Made by a program: the position numbers and the translations under genes. Positions 1 through 12,682 of a DNA stretch of 64,000 nucleotides are shown in pieces (position 1 is the stretch's first letter; every line of letters begins with the position of its first letter). The notes beneath the pieces are model-generated. The model made no database searches, was not told where the DNA came from, and saw only the letters and a list, made by a program, of their open reading frames with translations. The stretch comes from Brachionus manjavacas (lineage: Eukaryota > Rotifera > Eurotatoria > Ploima > Brachionidae), in assembly GCA_019054805.1 (NCBI GenBank), contig JAHQIY010000036.1, positions 310,001 through 374,000 of the forward strand. The letters are read 5' to 3'.

Positions 1-3000
1 AAACCAATTCCAATAGTTCGAATAGCGTCAAAATTATAAATATTCTTGGCAAAGAAATTATCAGACTACCTTGTTATTTAGAAAAAGAAATACGAATAAA
101 AAAAAATTTCTATCCGCTTGGAATTGTTAGTGTCGATTGTTGTGTTGATGAGGGCATAAATGGTTGTGTCATTAAAAAAATTGAATCGAATTCAGCTTGT
201 GCAAAAGATGGTCGTCTTAAAGTAGGTGATTATCTTCTTTCGGTTAACAATGAACAGATGAGAATTTTGAGTAATTCGAGCGCCCGTGCCATTTTGAACA
301 GAGCCTCTTTGACCAGCAAAGATGTCGTGTAATTTTTGGTAACATTTTTTACTTAAAAAGTTTAACATTTCATCTTTTTAGAGTAATTTACATTACGCAT
401 GAAAATGCGTTTAAATTCAAAAGAAATGTCATTAAATTTGAAAAAGCCCATGATTTTCCATTTTCGTCGTCAAGTCCTAAAAAAACGCTCAGAGCTGCAT
501 CTGTGTCAACAAGTTCAAGGTCTCTCTCAACCAGTTCAAGTCTATCAAATTCCAGTGTTTCTAAATCGTCATATACCACCAAATCGATTTCCCTTGAATC
601 TTTATGCTCACTTTCAAATCAATATAATGGTAGGTGAACATTCATTTTAAATAGTTTTTGAGTCGATTGGAAAAAAAGCCCATTTTAGCCATTTGTCATT
701 AAGGTCAAACTAAAGTTATTGATTAACAGATAAAGAACTAAAGCTAAATATTTTATTTCATTTTAATAAAACATTTTCATTTGATCTAACTGACATCAAA
801 TGAAAATCACTTAATCCAAATTAAGACTAAACTTTTCTTATCTTTTATTAATCTGTAAATAAGTTTATTTACAAAAATTTTTATCTGTATCTTTTTAATT
901 GTATTAAACATTTTTATAATCGCATGCGGGTTGAAAAGAAGGCTTTAGACCATTCTGAACTTCCCAAGGGCCACGGCCCTTAAATTATCATTTAAATAAA
1001 AAAAATAAAAAAATTTGATCTAACTGATTTAAAATAATTTCAAAAGTTTTGATTTTTATTGAGGCTGCAAAAACAAATGAGACTTAAACAAAAATTAATC
1101 AAATCTAAAAAAAATAATAATTTTTTAGCCATTTTAGATTTAGAGCCAAAGCAATCCTTAGTTTATTTTCATTTTTTTTTCCTTAAAATTTATAAAACCA
1201 TTTTAAAGAAGTAAATAAGTCGATTACAGTCGACTTAAGGATAAAACTTTTTTTTTACCAAAATACTAATTTTCGATTATTTATTTAGATTCAGAAGTAA
1301 CTTGCGAACCGGAACATCAACTAAAAAGGTAAATTATTAACTAATTAATTCATTTTTGTAATTTATTAATTTTTTTTTTAATGTTGGTAATTTATTAAAA
1401 ACACATTTAAAATTTTAAAAACTAATTTATTATTTGGCTTAATACTTTTTAATAAAAAAAGAATTATCAACAACTAAAGATAGATTTATATTTTCAATAA
1501 TTTTAAATTATCCATCAGCGATCTTCAGTTAATTTGATTATCATTTTCTTTTCGAAGTGTGCTTAAATAAAGTTAAATTGACATTGTTAAAATTCAAAAA
1601 AATAATAAATATTCAAATTAAAAACCATCTAACTTTGTAAAGGCTTTTACTTTAACTCATTTTTGTTATGGATTGAACCTTTAGGTCTGAAAGAAAAAGT
1701 TAAAGTTGGAATAAAAAAAATAAATATTCGAGTAAATCTTTTGCAATTCCGGTAATTTTAAGGAAAATTACTTACAAGAAAAATCAATTAATTAAACAGA
1801 TAAAACGCAAATTTATCAATATAAGCAGAAATTTTCTTTAATCTAGAAGGAAAAATAAAAGCTATCTTTACTACACAAAAAATCCAAGAGAGCTATTAAT
1901 CTGTCAATTAAAATAACAAAAGAGACAAATTATAATTATTTTTTTTAGTTTTCGAAAATTTGGCTGATCTTGGTAAAATATGGCAAATTTTTTCTTTTTG
2001 TGGTTTTACGTAAAACTACCGGAATTACAATAGATTTACTTTGTTCTTTTGTATCACGTTCCATTATTAGGATTTATATTTTAATCATAAAATCTGATCA
2101 ATGTTTATTTGCGAGGAACGAGCGGTGCGTGACGAGCATAATAAGCATAGACACACGTGAATAAAAAACAAATACTGAATAGTTAGTAAAAAAATTCTGT
2201 ACGTAAATCGTCAATTAAGCATACACATTTAAAGAACTTAACTTTTTCTTTTTTTCTTTTTTTTATTTTGCCTATGAGGCTTAAATCAATAAATAATAAT
2301 AATAATAATAATAATACACATTAATTGATAAATTACATGTAATTTTTTACTTTTTCTAAATTAATAATTTATAATAAACATGCAAATATAACATAACATT
2401 AAAGTTAAAAGTTAACGCCTCGTTCCTCGCAACTATAAAGCCCTGCTTCCCTATCTTTAAATTTATGCTTTCCTTTTATTATTAAATATTTAAAGGTTGT
2501 TAAGATTATAATTGAAAGAAATGGTGGTTGTTCAGACAAATTAATTTTTGTTGTTTGTCTATTAATTTGAGTGAGTTTTTTTGGTAATTTAAAATTTAAA
2601 TTTCTATAATATAAGCTTGTGCCGAGCACCGGCAAATATAATTAAATGTTAATCGTTTTTTTTTTCATATTTTAATTGATAATTGGATTCTAGTTTATAT
2701 TGTTATTTAATTCAAATTTATTTTTATTACCGTATTCACTTGTTCGATATTGCAGCCTAGAATGATTTAAATAAGGTGAGCTAATAGATTACACAGTAAT
2801 TGCTGACTCTACTTTGAGGTATAAAAAACTTGTTACATGTTGCAACATTTTACTGAACCAGTTTATTTCATTCCATTCAAAAGTATTAACAAAGAACCCA
2901 ATTGACATGATCGAATTGAAAAGAATTTTACAACTCCAAATTTAATAAATATAAATAAATAATGAAATTTACACAGAAATAAGTTTTAAATTATACGTTA

Positions 3001-6000
3001 GAATTAAGTCTAAGAAATATTGTATTTAAAGCCTCTTAGCTGTTTAAGTTGGAATAAAATAAGTTGTCTAAGTTGTATTTATTTATATTTCAGTTTTATA
3101 TGCATTAAGAGAGATTTTTTTTAGAGAGAGTGAAGTTGGGAGCAATTTAAATCGGGAGCAGAGCATTTTATTCAGCAATTTAAAAAATAATGTATGTCGA
3201 ATTTTTTTTAAAGTTTTTTTATCAAAGTATACAGTAATCATGTTAACTAATATTAGATATAAAAATATTTGTAATTTTGAGAAAGTTATTAATGTTTTAT
3301 TTGAACAAAAATGCTCTGCTCCAAAAAATTTCTTTCAAAATATGCATTAATTTGAAGAATAGAAAAATATTAAACTTGGAAAAGTCTAAAGTCTTTCCGA
3401 GATCAAATTTAACTCTAAAGATTTGAACTCGGAAAGAAATAAATGAGTTCTATTTATCAAAGCCGTGTGTTCGATTTGTTTGTTAAAAAAAATCCAAATG
3501 CAAAACTTAACGAGCTTTAACTTAATACAAATAAACAAATAAATTCTTTTTAAAAGTTAAATTTTTATTTACCTAATTTCATTTATTTATTTCTAAATCA
3601 TTATTATTTATTTCTAAATTTTCGTTAATAAAAGTTATTAAACCAAAATTTTGGTTTTTGAAATAAATAAATGTTGAAGGAACTATTTATTTAGGTCAAT
3701 ATCAAATTTTTCAAAATATTAAAGAAAGTGTAAACTTTCAACCTCCTTGGTTCAAGATTTAGAAGTAAAAAAAATGTTAAATTCGTTTACGGTTTTGCAA
3801 AATAATATATTTTCTATCAGTTTATAAAAATTTTATTATTTTGTTATTAAATGTTATCGCCGCAGGCAATTCACTTCTTCTCTTACAATGCATTCATCAA
3901 TTATTCTCAAATTCAAAGACTGATCACCAGAAAAATTGTAACCTTTTTCAAAGTAAGTAGTTTTAAAGCCTTTTCGGAAATTCTAGATGAGGTCTTACTA
4001 GTGCGGTGTAAAGAATTTTCAATAATTTAATGCTTAACTTGTTGAAACTTTTAACTATGACTATTTTTTTAAATGACTCTCAATATTTTCATAAATTAAC
4101 AAATATGTGAAATTCAGTGCAAAAGAAACGATAAAAATAATTCAAAATCTTTTAAATTTTTTCCTGGAAGTAAAAATTGGTTTAGGAAATAAAAAAATTC
4201 AGTGCAAAAATTTAATGCATCTGTCAACTAAGCTAGTTGTCTAATTGCGGAAAAACAAATTGTCATTCTATTATTTTCAATTTAATATCAAAATATATTT
4301 ATCTGGAACAAGAAGCTACATGATATTTATACTAGGATATTCTCTTGCAAATTTTATTTATTCTATCTTAACAGTTATTGATCAATTAAAATCTCTAATC
4401 TTATTTTCAAAAATTCAGCAAAATTTTATTAATTTCCAATTGTTTTAAATATATTTAAAAAAATTTTTAGCTTGATTTTGTTTCTTAAAAATAATTTAGC
4501 TCGAAAAGGTTTATTTTCAAAGTTGTGCAAAAGTAAAAAATGTTTTAAAATTTTTTCACAGTCAACTCAAACAACTAGACTTTGACCTTATGGCTTTTTA
4601 ACCCCTCTGAAACCCCTGGAAAAGTTAAAATGCAAAAAATAATTCAAACACTACAATATTGTACAAAAGTCTGCAAAAACTCTGCAATTATCTGTAAAAT
4701 CAGCACCATCAACAAAAATTTGATCAAAATATACAATAAATTGCAGACTTTTTACAGAGCTTAGAATTCGTTAGTACAAATTTGTACAACATTGTACTGT
4801 CTGCAGAGCCATTTTTGTACAATTAGAAAAACAAATATTATTTATTTATTTAAAAAAGATTCTAATTAAGACCACTTTTTATCAGTGTCACTTAAAAAAA
4901 ATAGTGACCCTGTCAATAAAACTGTTACTAAAATTATTCATTACCATTTTCTTTAACAAATCTTTATTTTTAAATGCTTTATAGGTAGAATTTTTCCATG
5001 CAATTACAAAGAGTTTCTTTTCTCTTCCTTAACTGAAATACTAAGCTTTATTCCAAAAGTTTTATTGAAGATCATATAGTCTTATTTAAATTGCAGCATT
5101 TTTAATCTCCTTTTCTGGTAACTCTTGTTATTCTCTTGTTCAGGAAATAATTTCTAGTCGATAAATGCGATGAGATACTAAGATGTTAAGTTTTTAATAT
5201 GATGAATATTAAATTTAATATCAATTCTAATTAACTGTTAAACTATCCCATGGGTTTTAAAAACTAGACGAGTCACTAATTTGAAAAATAAATTTTTAGA
5301 TATATTTTTAAATGGTCTTTCATTTTTTATATATTTAAAAAAAAAACAATTTTTCACTGGGCTACTACTAAATAAATCTTGTTTGATTTGAAATAAGAAA
5401 ATTAATATTAACTTAATATTATTAATATTCCATCTTCATTTCAGAGTATTCATCAATCTCATCAGCCCTAGACAGACACATATATCTCATCAAGTGTTAA
5501 CACTTAAACAGAATGAAAGCAACTAAAAATTAATCAAGCAATATATTTTCTTATATCAAAACTTTCTTCTCAGTGATAAGGAATGGTGATGGAAATGGAA
5601 AGGATCTTCTGGATTTCCTAATTAAAGCTTTTTGATATTTAAAAAATAAAGGAAAAGAATGAAGAAAACAATTAAACATTAAATTGTTAACAAATTTTGA
5701 ATAACTGATAAAATTATGTAATATTATGAAGAATTTCGCATGTGCGAAACCAAAAAAACAAAAAATTTACATATATTTAAAGCTTAAATTAAATCGTCAG
5801 AATTGGTATTAATTGAATAAATAAACAAATAAATAAATAAAAATATCATTTACATATTGATGATTATTAATAAAACTCTTAAGTTGTCAGTTAAATACGT
5901 CAATCATTCTTTATGTGATCCCAGCTTGATTAAAATAATTTTGAACTTTGCACCAGGACACATCCATTTGTTGTTTAACATCAAATATGTGAATGTTACC

Positions 6001-9000
6001 GTATTTCCTCAAATAGAAGTAACCACAAATAGAAGAAACTTGCCTGTATTTCAGTCAAAAATTTTCCTTTATTTGAGTTATTTTTCTAGAGAATATGTGT
6101 CTTGTTTAAAAGAAAATTTATGAATCATCTCTCATGTAAAACATGCATTTTTCTAGTTTTTAATAGAAGAATAAAATAGCTATTAATTTCTTTTAATTGA
6201 GTCACATTTTGGGAGTGAAAAATTTTCGAATAGAAGAAATCCTTTGATGACCGAACTTTCTTCTATTTGAGGAAATACGGGAATTGAATTTTATGAAATA
6301 AAAATCAGACAATGAAAAAAAAAAATTTAAGAGCACTTTTTTTAAATTAGACTAAAGCGAAATTCACTCATTTATCCGGGGTAAATTTGCAAGATTTTGC
6401 GATAACAAATCTTAAAACAAAAACATATTATCTTGTAAAAGGAAGATTTTTCAAACTCGTTAAATAATGATAAATATTTTTAGTCTAAATTTATCATTAT
6501 TTTCACTATTTTGTTATGTTTGATTTTTTCAATTAATTATTTTTACTTGTATTTCTTTTTATCTGAAAGAGTCAAAGCTTTGCACAGATCTACTTATAAA
6601 AAGATAGTTTTAATTTAAGATTTAATTTGGGTATTTGATCAAAGTTAAAAAAAAAATAAACATAAAGATAGAAAAAGCCTAAGCTTTAAATTAGAATAAT
6701 TAATTGTTCAACAAACATTTTATTGGTTATTAAAATATAAGAAATACATTAATCAAACACGCTATTTCATTTTCTAATTATTGATTTTTCTCTTTAATCG
6801 AAAATTAAAAAAAACTTGAGAGCAAAAAACTTAAGCCTATTTAATGAAATGTGCACTACAATTCACTCATAATAATATTTTTTGTATTTAAAATAATTCT
6901 AATTAAAAAAATATTAATTTAAAGTAAACTCCTAATTAGAAAATTGTGTTTGAATAGATGAAATATTTTCTTTAGCTTTAAATCGATCTTTCGATCATTA
7001 TTAAAAAAAAATTCAAAAGTTCTTTTAGCACTTTTGAAATATTTCTTAAGCTTTTAGTTTTGCAGCTATTTTATCATAAAATTCCATAATAAATCATCAT
7101 ATCTAAATAAATTATTAATATTATGGAAAATCATTGATAAACTCGTTAATCAATCTTCCTATTTAAAAAAAAATAAAATATCAATATCAATATTGGCATT
7201 CTTGATTTGAAATTCTTTCTTTTTTCTTTTTATCTTTGTTCCCATCTTGAATCCCTTTTATTAGCAAAATAATTCAATGAGAATAAATTGTTAATATAAT
7301 AATTCTGCCAATTTTTCAAGCGTATTTTATTTAATTATGAGTACAACATAGATAAACCTGAGAATCTTCCAATTGAGCAACAATCTTTATAGAAAAGAAT
7401 TTTCTACATTAAGATAATTGAGAAATAAATTCTAAATTTATTATTTTAAAAAAGGCTTAATGGAAAGGTTAGTTCCTGTAAGCATCAAAACATGAAAAAA
7501 TACGATGATAAAAAAGACACTCAATTTCGAAATCAAAATGAGCCGAGAAATGGCGCCCAATTGAGCCGAGATTCGAATCAAGAAGCAGATTTGGACAGAA
7601 AATTAAACCAAAATTGCCAAAATAATCAAAATATAGAAAGACTTACGATATCAGTGTTGGATGGCCAACAATTTGATCAAGTAAAACAGCTTAATTCAAT
7701 AGATCAGTCAGATTTAAGCAAAAGCTTGTGGGGTCCTCAGCGAATAGTGATTTTAGAGCGTGAAGAAAATCAAAGTTTAGGAATTAGTATTGTTGGAGGA
7801 AAATTGGACGTGTCAACGCAAAAAGGAATTGATGTGCAGCTAAATTTTATTAGTGGAATTTTTATCAAACACGTGCAGCCAAAGAGTCCAGCTGGTAGAA
7901 ATGGTATACTTAAAACAGGTGATAGGATTTTGGCCGTCAACGACATTGATCTCACCCAAGCTTCTCATGATCATGCAGTTGTAGTTATAAAAAACGCCAA
8001 ATCACCAGTAAAATTTCTAATACAAAGTCTGATTTATGTTGATTCTCAAGCGGAACTAGACGGCCTGAGTAATATAAGAACTTCAAACGAAGATGAGCAT
8101 AAGAACGATTCGACCAAAGACAATGCGAAGCAAATTGTAAGGCAATCGAACAAATACAATTATTCATTAGAATCTATTAAGGAAAAGTACAGCTACTTTT
8201 TGGAGTCCAAAGAGAATGAAGAAAGCGCTTTGAGTCAGCCAGAAGAAACAAATAATGAACTGTACATTTTCCGTCTAGAAAAAAGCTTTCCGAACGAAAA
8301 TCTTGGCTTATGTTTATCTGGAAATGTAAATTTAAACAAAACAAGCGTGTTTGTGTGCGCTATTTATCCAAATTCTATAGCACAAAATCATGGTCTGATC
8401 AAAATTGGTGATCAAATTCTTGAAATTAATGGTCAACTGATTTATGGAAGAGCACATTCAAACGTGACACCTTTTATTAAGAACATCAAAGACCTAGAAG
8501 TCTACATGGTGATCTATCGAAATTCTGAGAATTTAAAGCAAATGTATAGACCATCTAATAATTACTTGTGCCAATTTAAGTCTCATGGAGGAGAAAGAGG
8601 AGGAGTAGCAGCAGCAGCAGCAGAATCAGAAGGCTGCGTTAATCTGGCCGATAATTTTGTGACATTAGAATCGGCTCAGTTCGAATCTTTGTCCAATTCT
8701 GCTAGTCATAGATCAAGCATAAGCGCAGACTATTCTGAATCGTTGTTATCCTCATCGTCTCAGAATAATCATCTCATAGAACAAAATTCTACCAGGTCAT
8801 ACCTTAATATACAAAAAATCAAATTAAAAAAAAAATCAAATGGTTTTGGAATTGCTATTAGTGAAGATAAAAATGGAAGATTAATTGTTCGAGGATTGAA
8901 TTCAAACGGAATTGCATTCCAGGCAAGCTTTTTTTCTTTATTTTATTCATTGAATTTTTTTTTTTTTTGAAATCTTTATTTTTTTTGAAATTTTTATTTT

Positions 9001-10331
9001 TTTTTTGAAATTTTTATTTTTTTTTTGAAATTTTTATTTTTTTTTTGAAATTTTTATTTTTTTTTGAAATTTTTATTTTTTTTGAAATTTTTTAGGATGG
9101 AAGACTGCAGGTAGGTGATGAGATTCTGGCAGTCAACAATATCAAAGTGAACACAATGAAATACGACGATATTATGAATTTGCTACAAACCACAGATGAA
9201 CCAGTTGAATTTGAAGTGGCAAAAAAAGAAGCTGTGCACAAGATTCAAGAGGAAATGCAGATTTTGGAAGACGATGTGAAGCAAATCGTGAGACAACGAT
9301 GCAATTCAGAAAACCACGACCAAAAGAGTAAAACCAGCCAGTCCATTGATTCAATGAGTAAATCGAATAAGACGCCAGGACATCAAAACGTTCAATCATT
9401 TGAGATAAATTCCTATTTACAGTGTTGTGCAATTGAACATAAAAAATCTAATCCTAGACAAAATGAATGCTCAAGTCAAATAACAAACGATGACCCTAAA
9501 ACTAATTCGATAAGAGTTGGCTGCGAGACCTGGATTGAGATTGATCGTAAAAAGACAGGTCTTGGCCTATCTATCATAGGCGGATGTGACACTCAATTGC
9601 CTGGAATTATTATCAACGATATTTACCAAAATGGTGCAGCATTCAACGACAATAGACTTTCAATAGGCGACCAAATAATTAAGGTCAATAATGTTGATTT
9701 GATATCAGCCACGCATGATCAAGCTCTAAATGCTCTGAGACAAACTTCTGATAGTGTTAAATTGCTAATTCACCGCAGCTTTTCTAGTGATGAGAAAAAT
9801 TTGCACACAAGTAGCAGAGAACAGTTGGAATCGTTTAACAGCCATGACAATGAAAAATTTATGGACATAATTACCGTTGAGCTGAATAAAAAGTTTGCAA
9901 AGGGTCTTGGATTTAGCATAATTGGCCGAAGAGAAGGATCTGGCGTTTTCATTTCTCATATAGTAAGTTTAGTTAAAAAAAAAAATAAAAAAACAAGCAA
10001 TAACATGAATACAAATAAGATAAGTGGTGGATGTGCTGATCGAGATGGGCGACTCACAGTTGGCGATTTAATATTAGAAGTAAATGGTCAAGATATTAGG
10101 AAATCGGCTTACAATGACGTTGCGTTTCTTCTCAAAACATTGCCTCAAGGAAAAGTGAGTCTAAAAATAGGACGTTTCAAGACTTCAACAAACAGACACA
10201 ACACCACTAGAGCTAGTCTCAATGGGTCAAAAGTTGTTTCAACTCGAAACTCAAATTTAGATTTGGATAAATTAGAAAATTCTGTTCTGTCAAATGATAT
10301 TTCAAATTTTAAGCCTTGTAAAAAAAAATAG
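1..10331 (+). CDS. Multi-PDZ scaffold protein (MPDZ/PATJ-like), 5' end outside window
   Basis: Proposed join: <1..328, 382..629, 1289..1328, 7455..8922, 9096..9962, 10020..10331. All phases match and give about 1086 codons ending in TAA. Six PDZ domains are visible: one in exon 1 completed by exon 2 (loop YPLGI, then KDGRLKVGDYLLSVNN), then five after 7492, with carboxylate loops or cores such as SLGISIVGG, NLGLCLSG, GFGIAIS, GLGLSIIGG and GLGFSIIG. Their order and wording (IFIKHVQPKSPAG, QILEINGQLIYGR, ETWIEIDRKKTGLGLS, ITVELNKK) match, from memory, consecutive C-terminal PDZ domains of MPDZ/INADL. The family scaffolds Crumbs/tight-junction polarity complexes under the membrane. A Ser-rich linker lies at 440-629. 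Exon 3 (phase 2) joins 7455 in frame through a 6.1-kb intron, with a poor pyrimidine tract at the acceptor. The alternative is a separate gene starting at ATG 7492. Confidence 0.8.
1741..2031. repeat. Inverted-repeat element (MITE-like)
   Basis: TTGCAATTCCGGTAATTTT near 1741 is repeated in inverted orientation near 2012-2031 (AAAACTACCGGAATTACAA) with two mismatches. The 290-bp interval has no coding signal. The end sequence is compatible with a small non-autonomous DNA transposon, but no target duplication was verified. Confidence 0.35.
2265..2316 (+). repeat. LINE-like 3' tail
   Basis: A GCCTATGAGGC stem followed by AATAAATAATAAT-type short repeats, the usual form of a non-LTR retrotransposon 3' terminus. 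The same GCCTATGAGG core closes a recognisable LINE remnant near 32240, and a related GCCCATAGGGC form occurs near 19383. No coding body is readable upstream here. Confidence 0.4.
3155..3322. repeat. Short MITE-like element with 16-bp inverted ends
   Basis: GGAGCAGAGCATTTTA begins at 3155 and its inverted copy AAAAATGCTCTGCTCC ends at 3322, differing at the innermost position. The 168-bp element is non-coding. A partial third copy of the end (GGGAGCAATTTAAATC) lies just outside the left end. Confidence 0.45.
5999..6281. repeat. MITE-like element with about 22-bp inverted ends
   Basis: CCGTATTTCCTCAAATAGAA at 5999 is matched in inverted orientation at 6261-6280. Subterminal copies of AATAGAAGAAA occur inside both ends. 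The interval has no protein resembling a transposase, so it would be non-autonomous. The open frame that overlaps it is an accident of the repeat. Confidence 0.5.
8923..9095 (+). repeat. GC-AG intron filled with a T-rich minisatellite
   Basis: The exon ends ..TTCCAG and the intron begins GCAAGC, matching the consensus of the rare GC-AG intron class. It ends TTTTTTTAG before GATGGAAGACTG. Removing it restores a continuous PDZ domain (..NGIAFQ then DGRLQVGDE). The body is about six tandem copies of a roughly 22-bp unit, TTTTTGAAATTTTTA plus a T run, between about 8957 and 9093. Confidence 0.75.
9963..10019 (+). other. 57-bp in-frame intron inside the last PDZ domain
   Basis: GTAAGT at 9963 and ATAAG at 10019 bound 57 nt, a multiple of three without a stop, so the frame reads through. 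Removing it joins VFISHI to ISGGCADRDG, the normal spacing of a PDZ core; retaining it would add 19 Lys/Asn-rich residues. Confidence 0.75.
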
Positions 10332-11216
10332 TTCTACTATGCACCGACAAGTTAAATTTTTACCAAAGTTAAATTTTATCTAATTTATTGCACATGTTTA
10401 GAATGCGAATTAATTATTTATTTTGTTATTTCAACTTTTTTTGTTTATTTGTAGTTTAAATGAACACACAACTGTGAATAGATAGCCAAGATTATCTAAA
10501 ATATTTAACTTATAAATATAGACACTACTTAGTGCATGAACAAATCTAATCTCAATAATTAATGATATTTTTTCAAGTTTTCGATGAATTCTTTATAAAA
10601 GTAAAGATTTTTCATTTATTTCTTTTAGAAATTAATAAAATTATTTTCATTTTTTGGTTTTGTAAATTACGGACTACGTGTTTCAATAAAGCTAAATTAA
10701 AAAATATTACAACATTACAATATTACCTTTTAAAAAATATTACAGTTTTTATATCATTTTATATTAGATAAAAAATTATTAATTATCTATAATGTAAACT
10801 GTACATTAATCAATTTGTTTTAGAAAATTTCTATCTACACGAATTTGATTATAATTAAAATAAAAAAATAAAATTTTTGATTAATTTCTAATTTGCTCTT
10901 TTAATCATAAAAAATTAAAAAAGGTAATTTTTTGAAATTCAACTTTAAAAATTAACACTATACCAGCCCTTTTTGGTACCTATTTTGCTTATTGCTAGAT
11001 AAATCAATAAATATATTATTTTTTGCAACAAAGCTAAAATCAAAAAATATTAAAAATAATAATTTTTTAATATCACAAAATATTTTTATTTTCATTCAAA
11101 AAAAAAAGTATACGGTAAACCCAGAGAAGGTTCTTTTGGATCCTTCTAAAATTAGTTATTTATGCTTTTAACTCTTCTTAATTTCAACAATTCCTACAGT
11201 AAATGAAATTTTTTTA

Positions 11217-11695
11217 ACCATGTCTCGAAGAAAAGCCGCCCAACAATCTCAGATAATGAAGAACCTTAAAAAGAAAAAGAAACTTACATTGAAGAAACTT
11301 GGAAAGATGAAATGATATGGGTTAGTTTGAAAGATGTAGGAGAAACAAGTTTTAGAAAAAAGATTAATTTTAATGAGAAAGTTGAACCAAAATACTAAGC
11401 TACCCGTAAAATTTAGTTTGAATAAACAGCTGGATCTTGACTTAAATAAAACTTGTAACACAAGTAAGATTTTCCGTCAAATGTATGCTGATAAAATTCT
11501 GGAAAGGGCAAATTAAAGCATACAGTCTACAACTCCATTTACTCCAGTTGTTACTAGAAAGTGATTAGCAAGCACTGAGTCTGATTCATTTCCAAAATCT
11601 GCAAAAGTGTCAAATCAGGTTATGTGATGGAAAAAAATCGAGCTTTAGTTGTGACAAATGTAAACAATTTATATGTGGTTTTTGAATCTTTCTGT
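11217..11695 (+). pseudogene. Degenerate ORF, possibly a transposase remnant
   Basis: Fragments read in shifting frames with several stops: SKKSRPTISDNEEP, KETYIEETWKDEMIWVSLKD, then near 11615-11685 a short cysteine pattern CDGKKSSFSCDKCKQFICGF. That C..C..C pattern recalls the cysteine-rich tail of piggyBac-like transposases, but spacing is incomplete and no catalytic domain is visible. It could equally be a decayed host gene. No function can be assigned. Confidence 0.25.
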
Positions 11696-11699
11696 AAAA

Positions 11700-11740
11700 A
11701 TTGTTTTTTTAACATATTTTGAATATGTTAAAAAAACAAT
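11700..11740. repeat. Perfect 18-bp hairpin
   Basis: Arms ATTGTTTTTTTAACATAT and ATATGTTAAAAAAACAAT are exact inverted copies around a 5-nt loop, directly after the degenerate ORF. It may be a relic of a transposon end or a structured 3' region. Confidence 0.5.
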
Positions 11741-12682
11741 TTATTTAAGTAATTTAAGTTACCTAAAAAGCATGTTTTATTAAAAGGATTTTTGGACCCA
11801 TTTAGTACATTTAGTGTTTAAGTATTAAATGACTTCAACTTCAAAATTGTCATTCGCTTCGATTAATTTGTTAAGATTTTTATAATCAATCATCAGTCAG
11901 TATCTGTGTCATATAGTTTACTGACCGGTTACCCAGCCGTGTGCAAGGTTTTCAGCACTACAAAATATTACTACTAAAACTATTAACAACGAGTCTTATA
12001 CTTTGTTGTTCTTTTATTGAACGCATCAATCTAAAATCATCAAAATTTGATCAAAAATAAATAAGAAAATGATTTTTTGAGTAAAACCAGATATTTTGTT
12101 TAAGATCGTTTTTTTTTAGTTAGATTTATTTTTTGAGATTGAAAAATGCGAAAACACAATGATGTTTTTGGGCTTAAAATTTGATAAAATAAAATTTTTC
12201 CTTTAGATTATACTTGCCTACTTTCGTGTATATCTTAGTCTCATTTCAATTTGCCTTCTGAAATTTTCTAGTTAATATCAGAAAAGTGTAAAGTTTGGAG
12301 CAAAATTTGAATGAGGTTGGCAGCAGTATTTTTAAAAGTAGCAGTAAAAAACTCTGCATTTTATCTACAAATTTAATGGCAAAATTTTGAAGTTTTCTCT
12401 AGATCTAATCTTTTCCGTTCAAAAAACAAAGATCGAAAGAATGTCAAAATATATCGCTTATAAAAATTTTCTAAATAATATCAAGCTAATGGAAAATTTT
12501 GTCCCAATTTATATTTATTAAATTAGAGAAGAGAATAAGTAAATAATAAAAAAAAAATATTTACATGAGAATTATCATATAAAAAAATTAAAAGCATTCA
12601 AATTTATTTATCTAATAAAAAAAAATTCATTACTTGATTGAAAAAATCTACACTGTTCAATTAAATAGCCTATAGTAAAAAA

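Larger units (their letters stand above)
1329..7454 (+). other. Long intron or intergenic spacer with mobile-element debris
   Basis: A 6.1-kb A+T-rich stretch with no convincing coding exon. It holds inverted-repeat elements at 1741-2031, 3155-3322 and 5999-6281, a short hairpin at about 3392-3435, a LINE-like 3' tail near 2270, and a G+C-rich 12-bp inverted pair (GCGAGGAACGAG near 2111, its complement near 2418). The rest is low-complexity A/T sequence. Treated as an intron because flanking exon phases are compatible and PDZ order continues across it. Confidence 0.5.
10332..12682. other. Intergenic spacer
   Basis: A+T-rich sequence between two convergent genes. It contains a degenerate cysteine-motif ORF (11217-11695) and a perfect hairpin (11700-11740), listed separately. 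The first 300 bp after the PDZ stop are presumably 3' UTR. Nothing else is readable. Confidence 0.5.

Noticed and set aside
1949..1968. Possible short terminal exon of the PDZ gene (acceptor TTTTTTTTAG then SFRKFG and stop)
   Set aside because: It lies within an inverted-repeat element (1741-2031), and the join to 7455 keeps frame and PDZ order better.
2405..2635. 76-codon minus-strand frame
   Set aside because: No recognisable motif; it overlaps a G+C-rich inverted word and is probably element debris.
5857..6123. 88-codon plus-strand frame
   Set aside because: It overlaps the left end of the MITE-like element and has no recognisable protein content.
9172..9959. Minus-strand frames under the PDZ exons
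   Set aside because: Antisense shadows of a conserved PDZ coding region.
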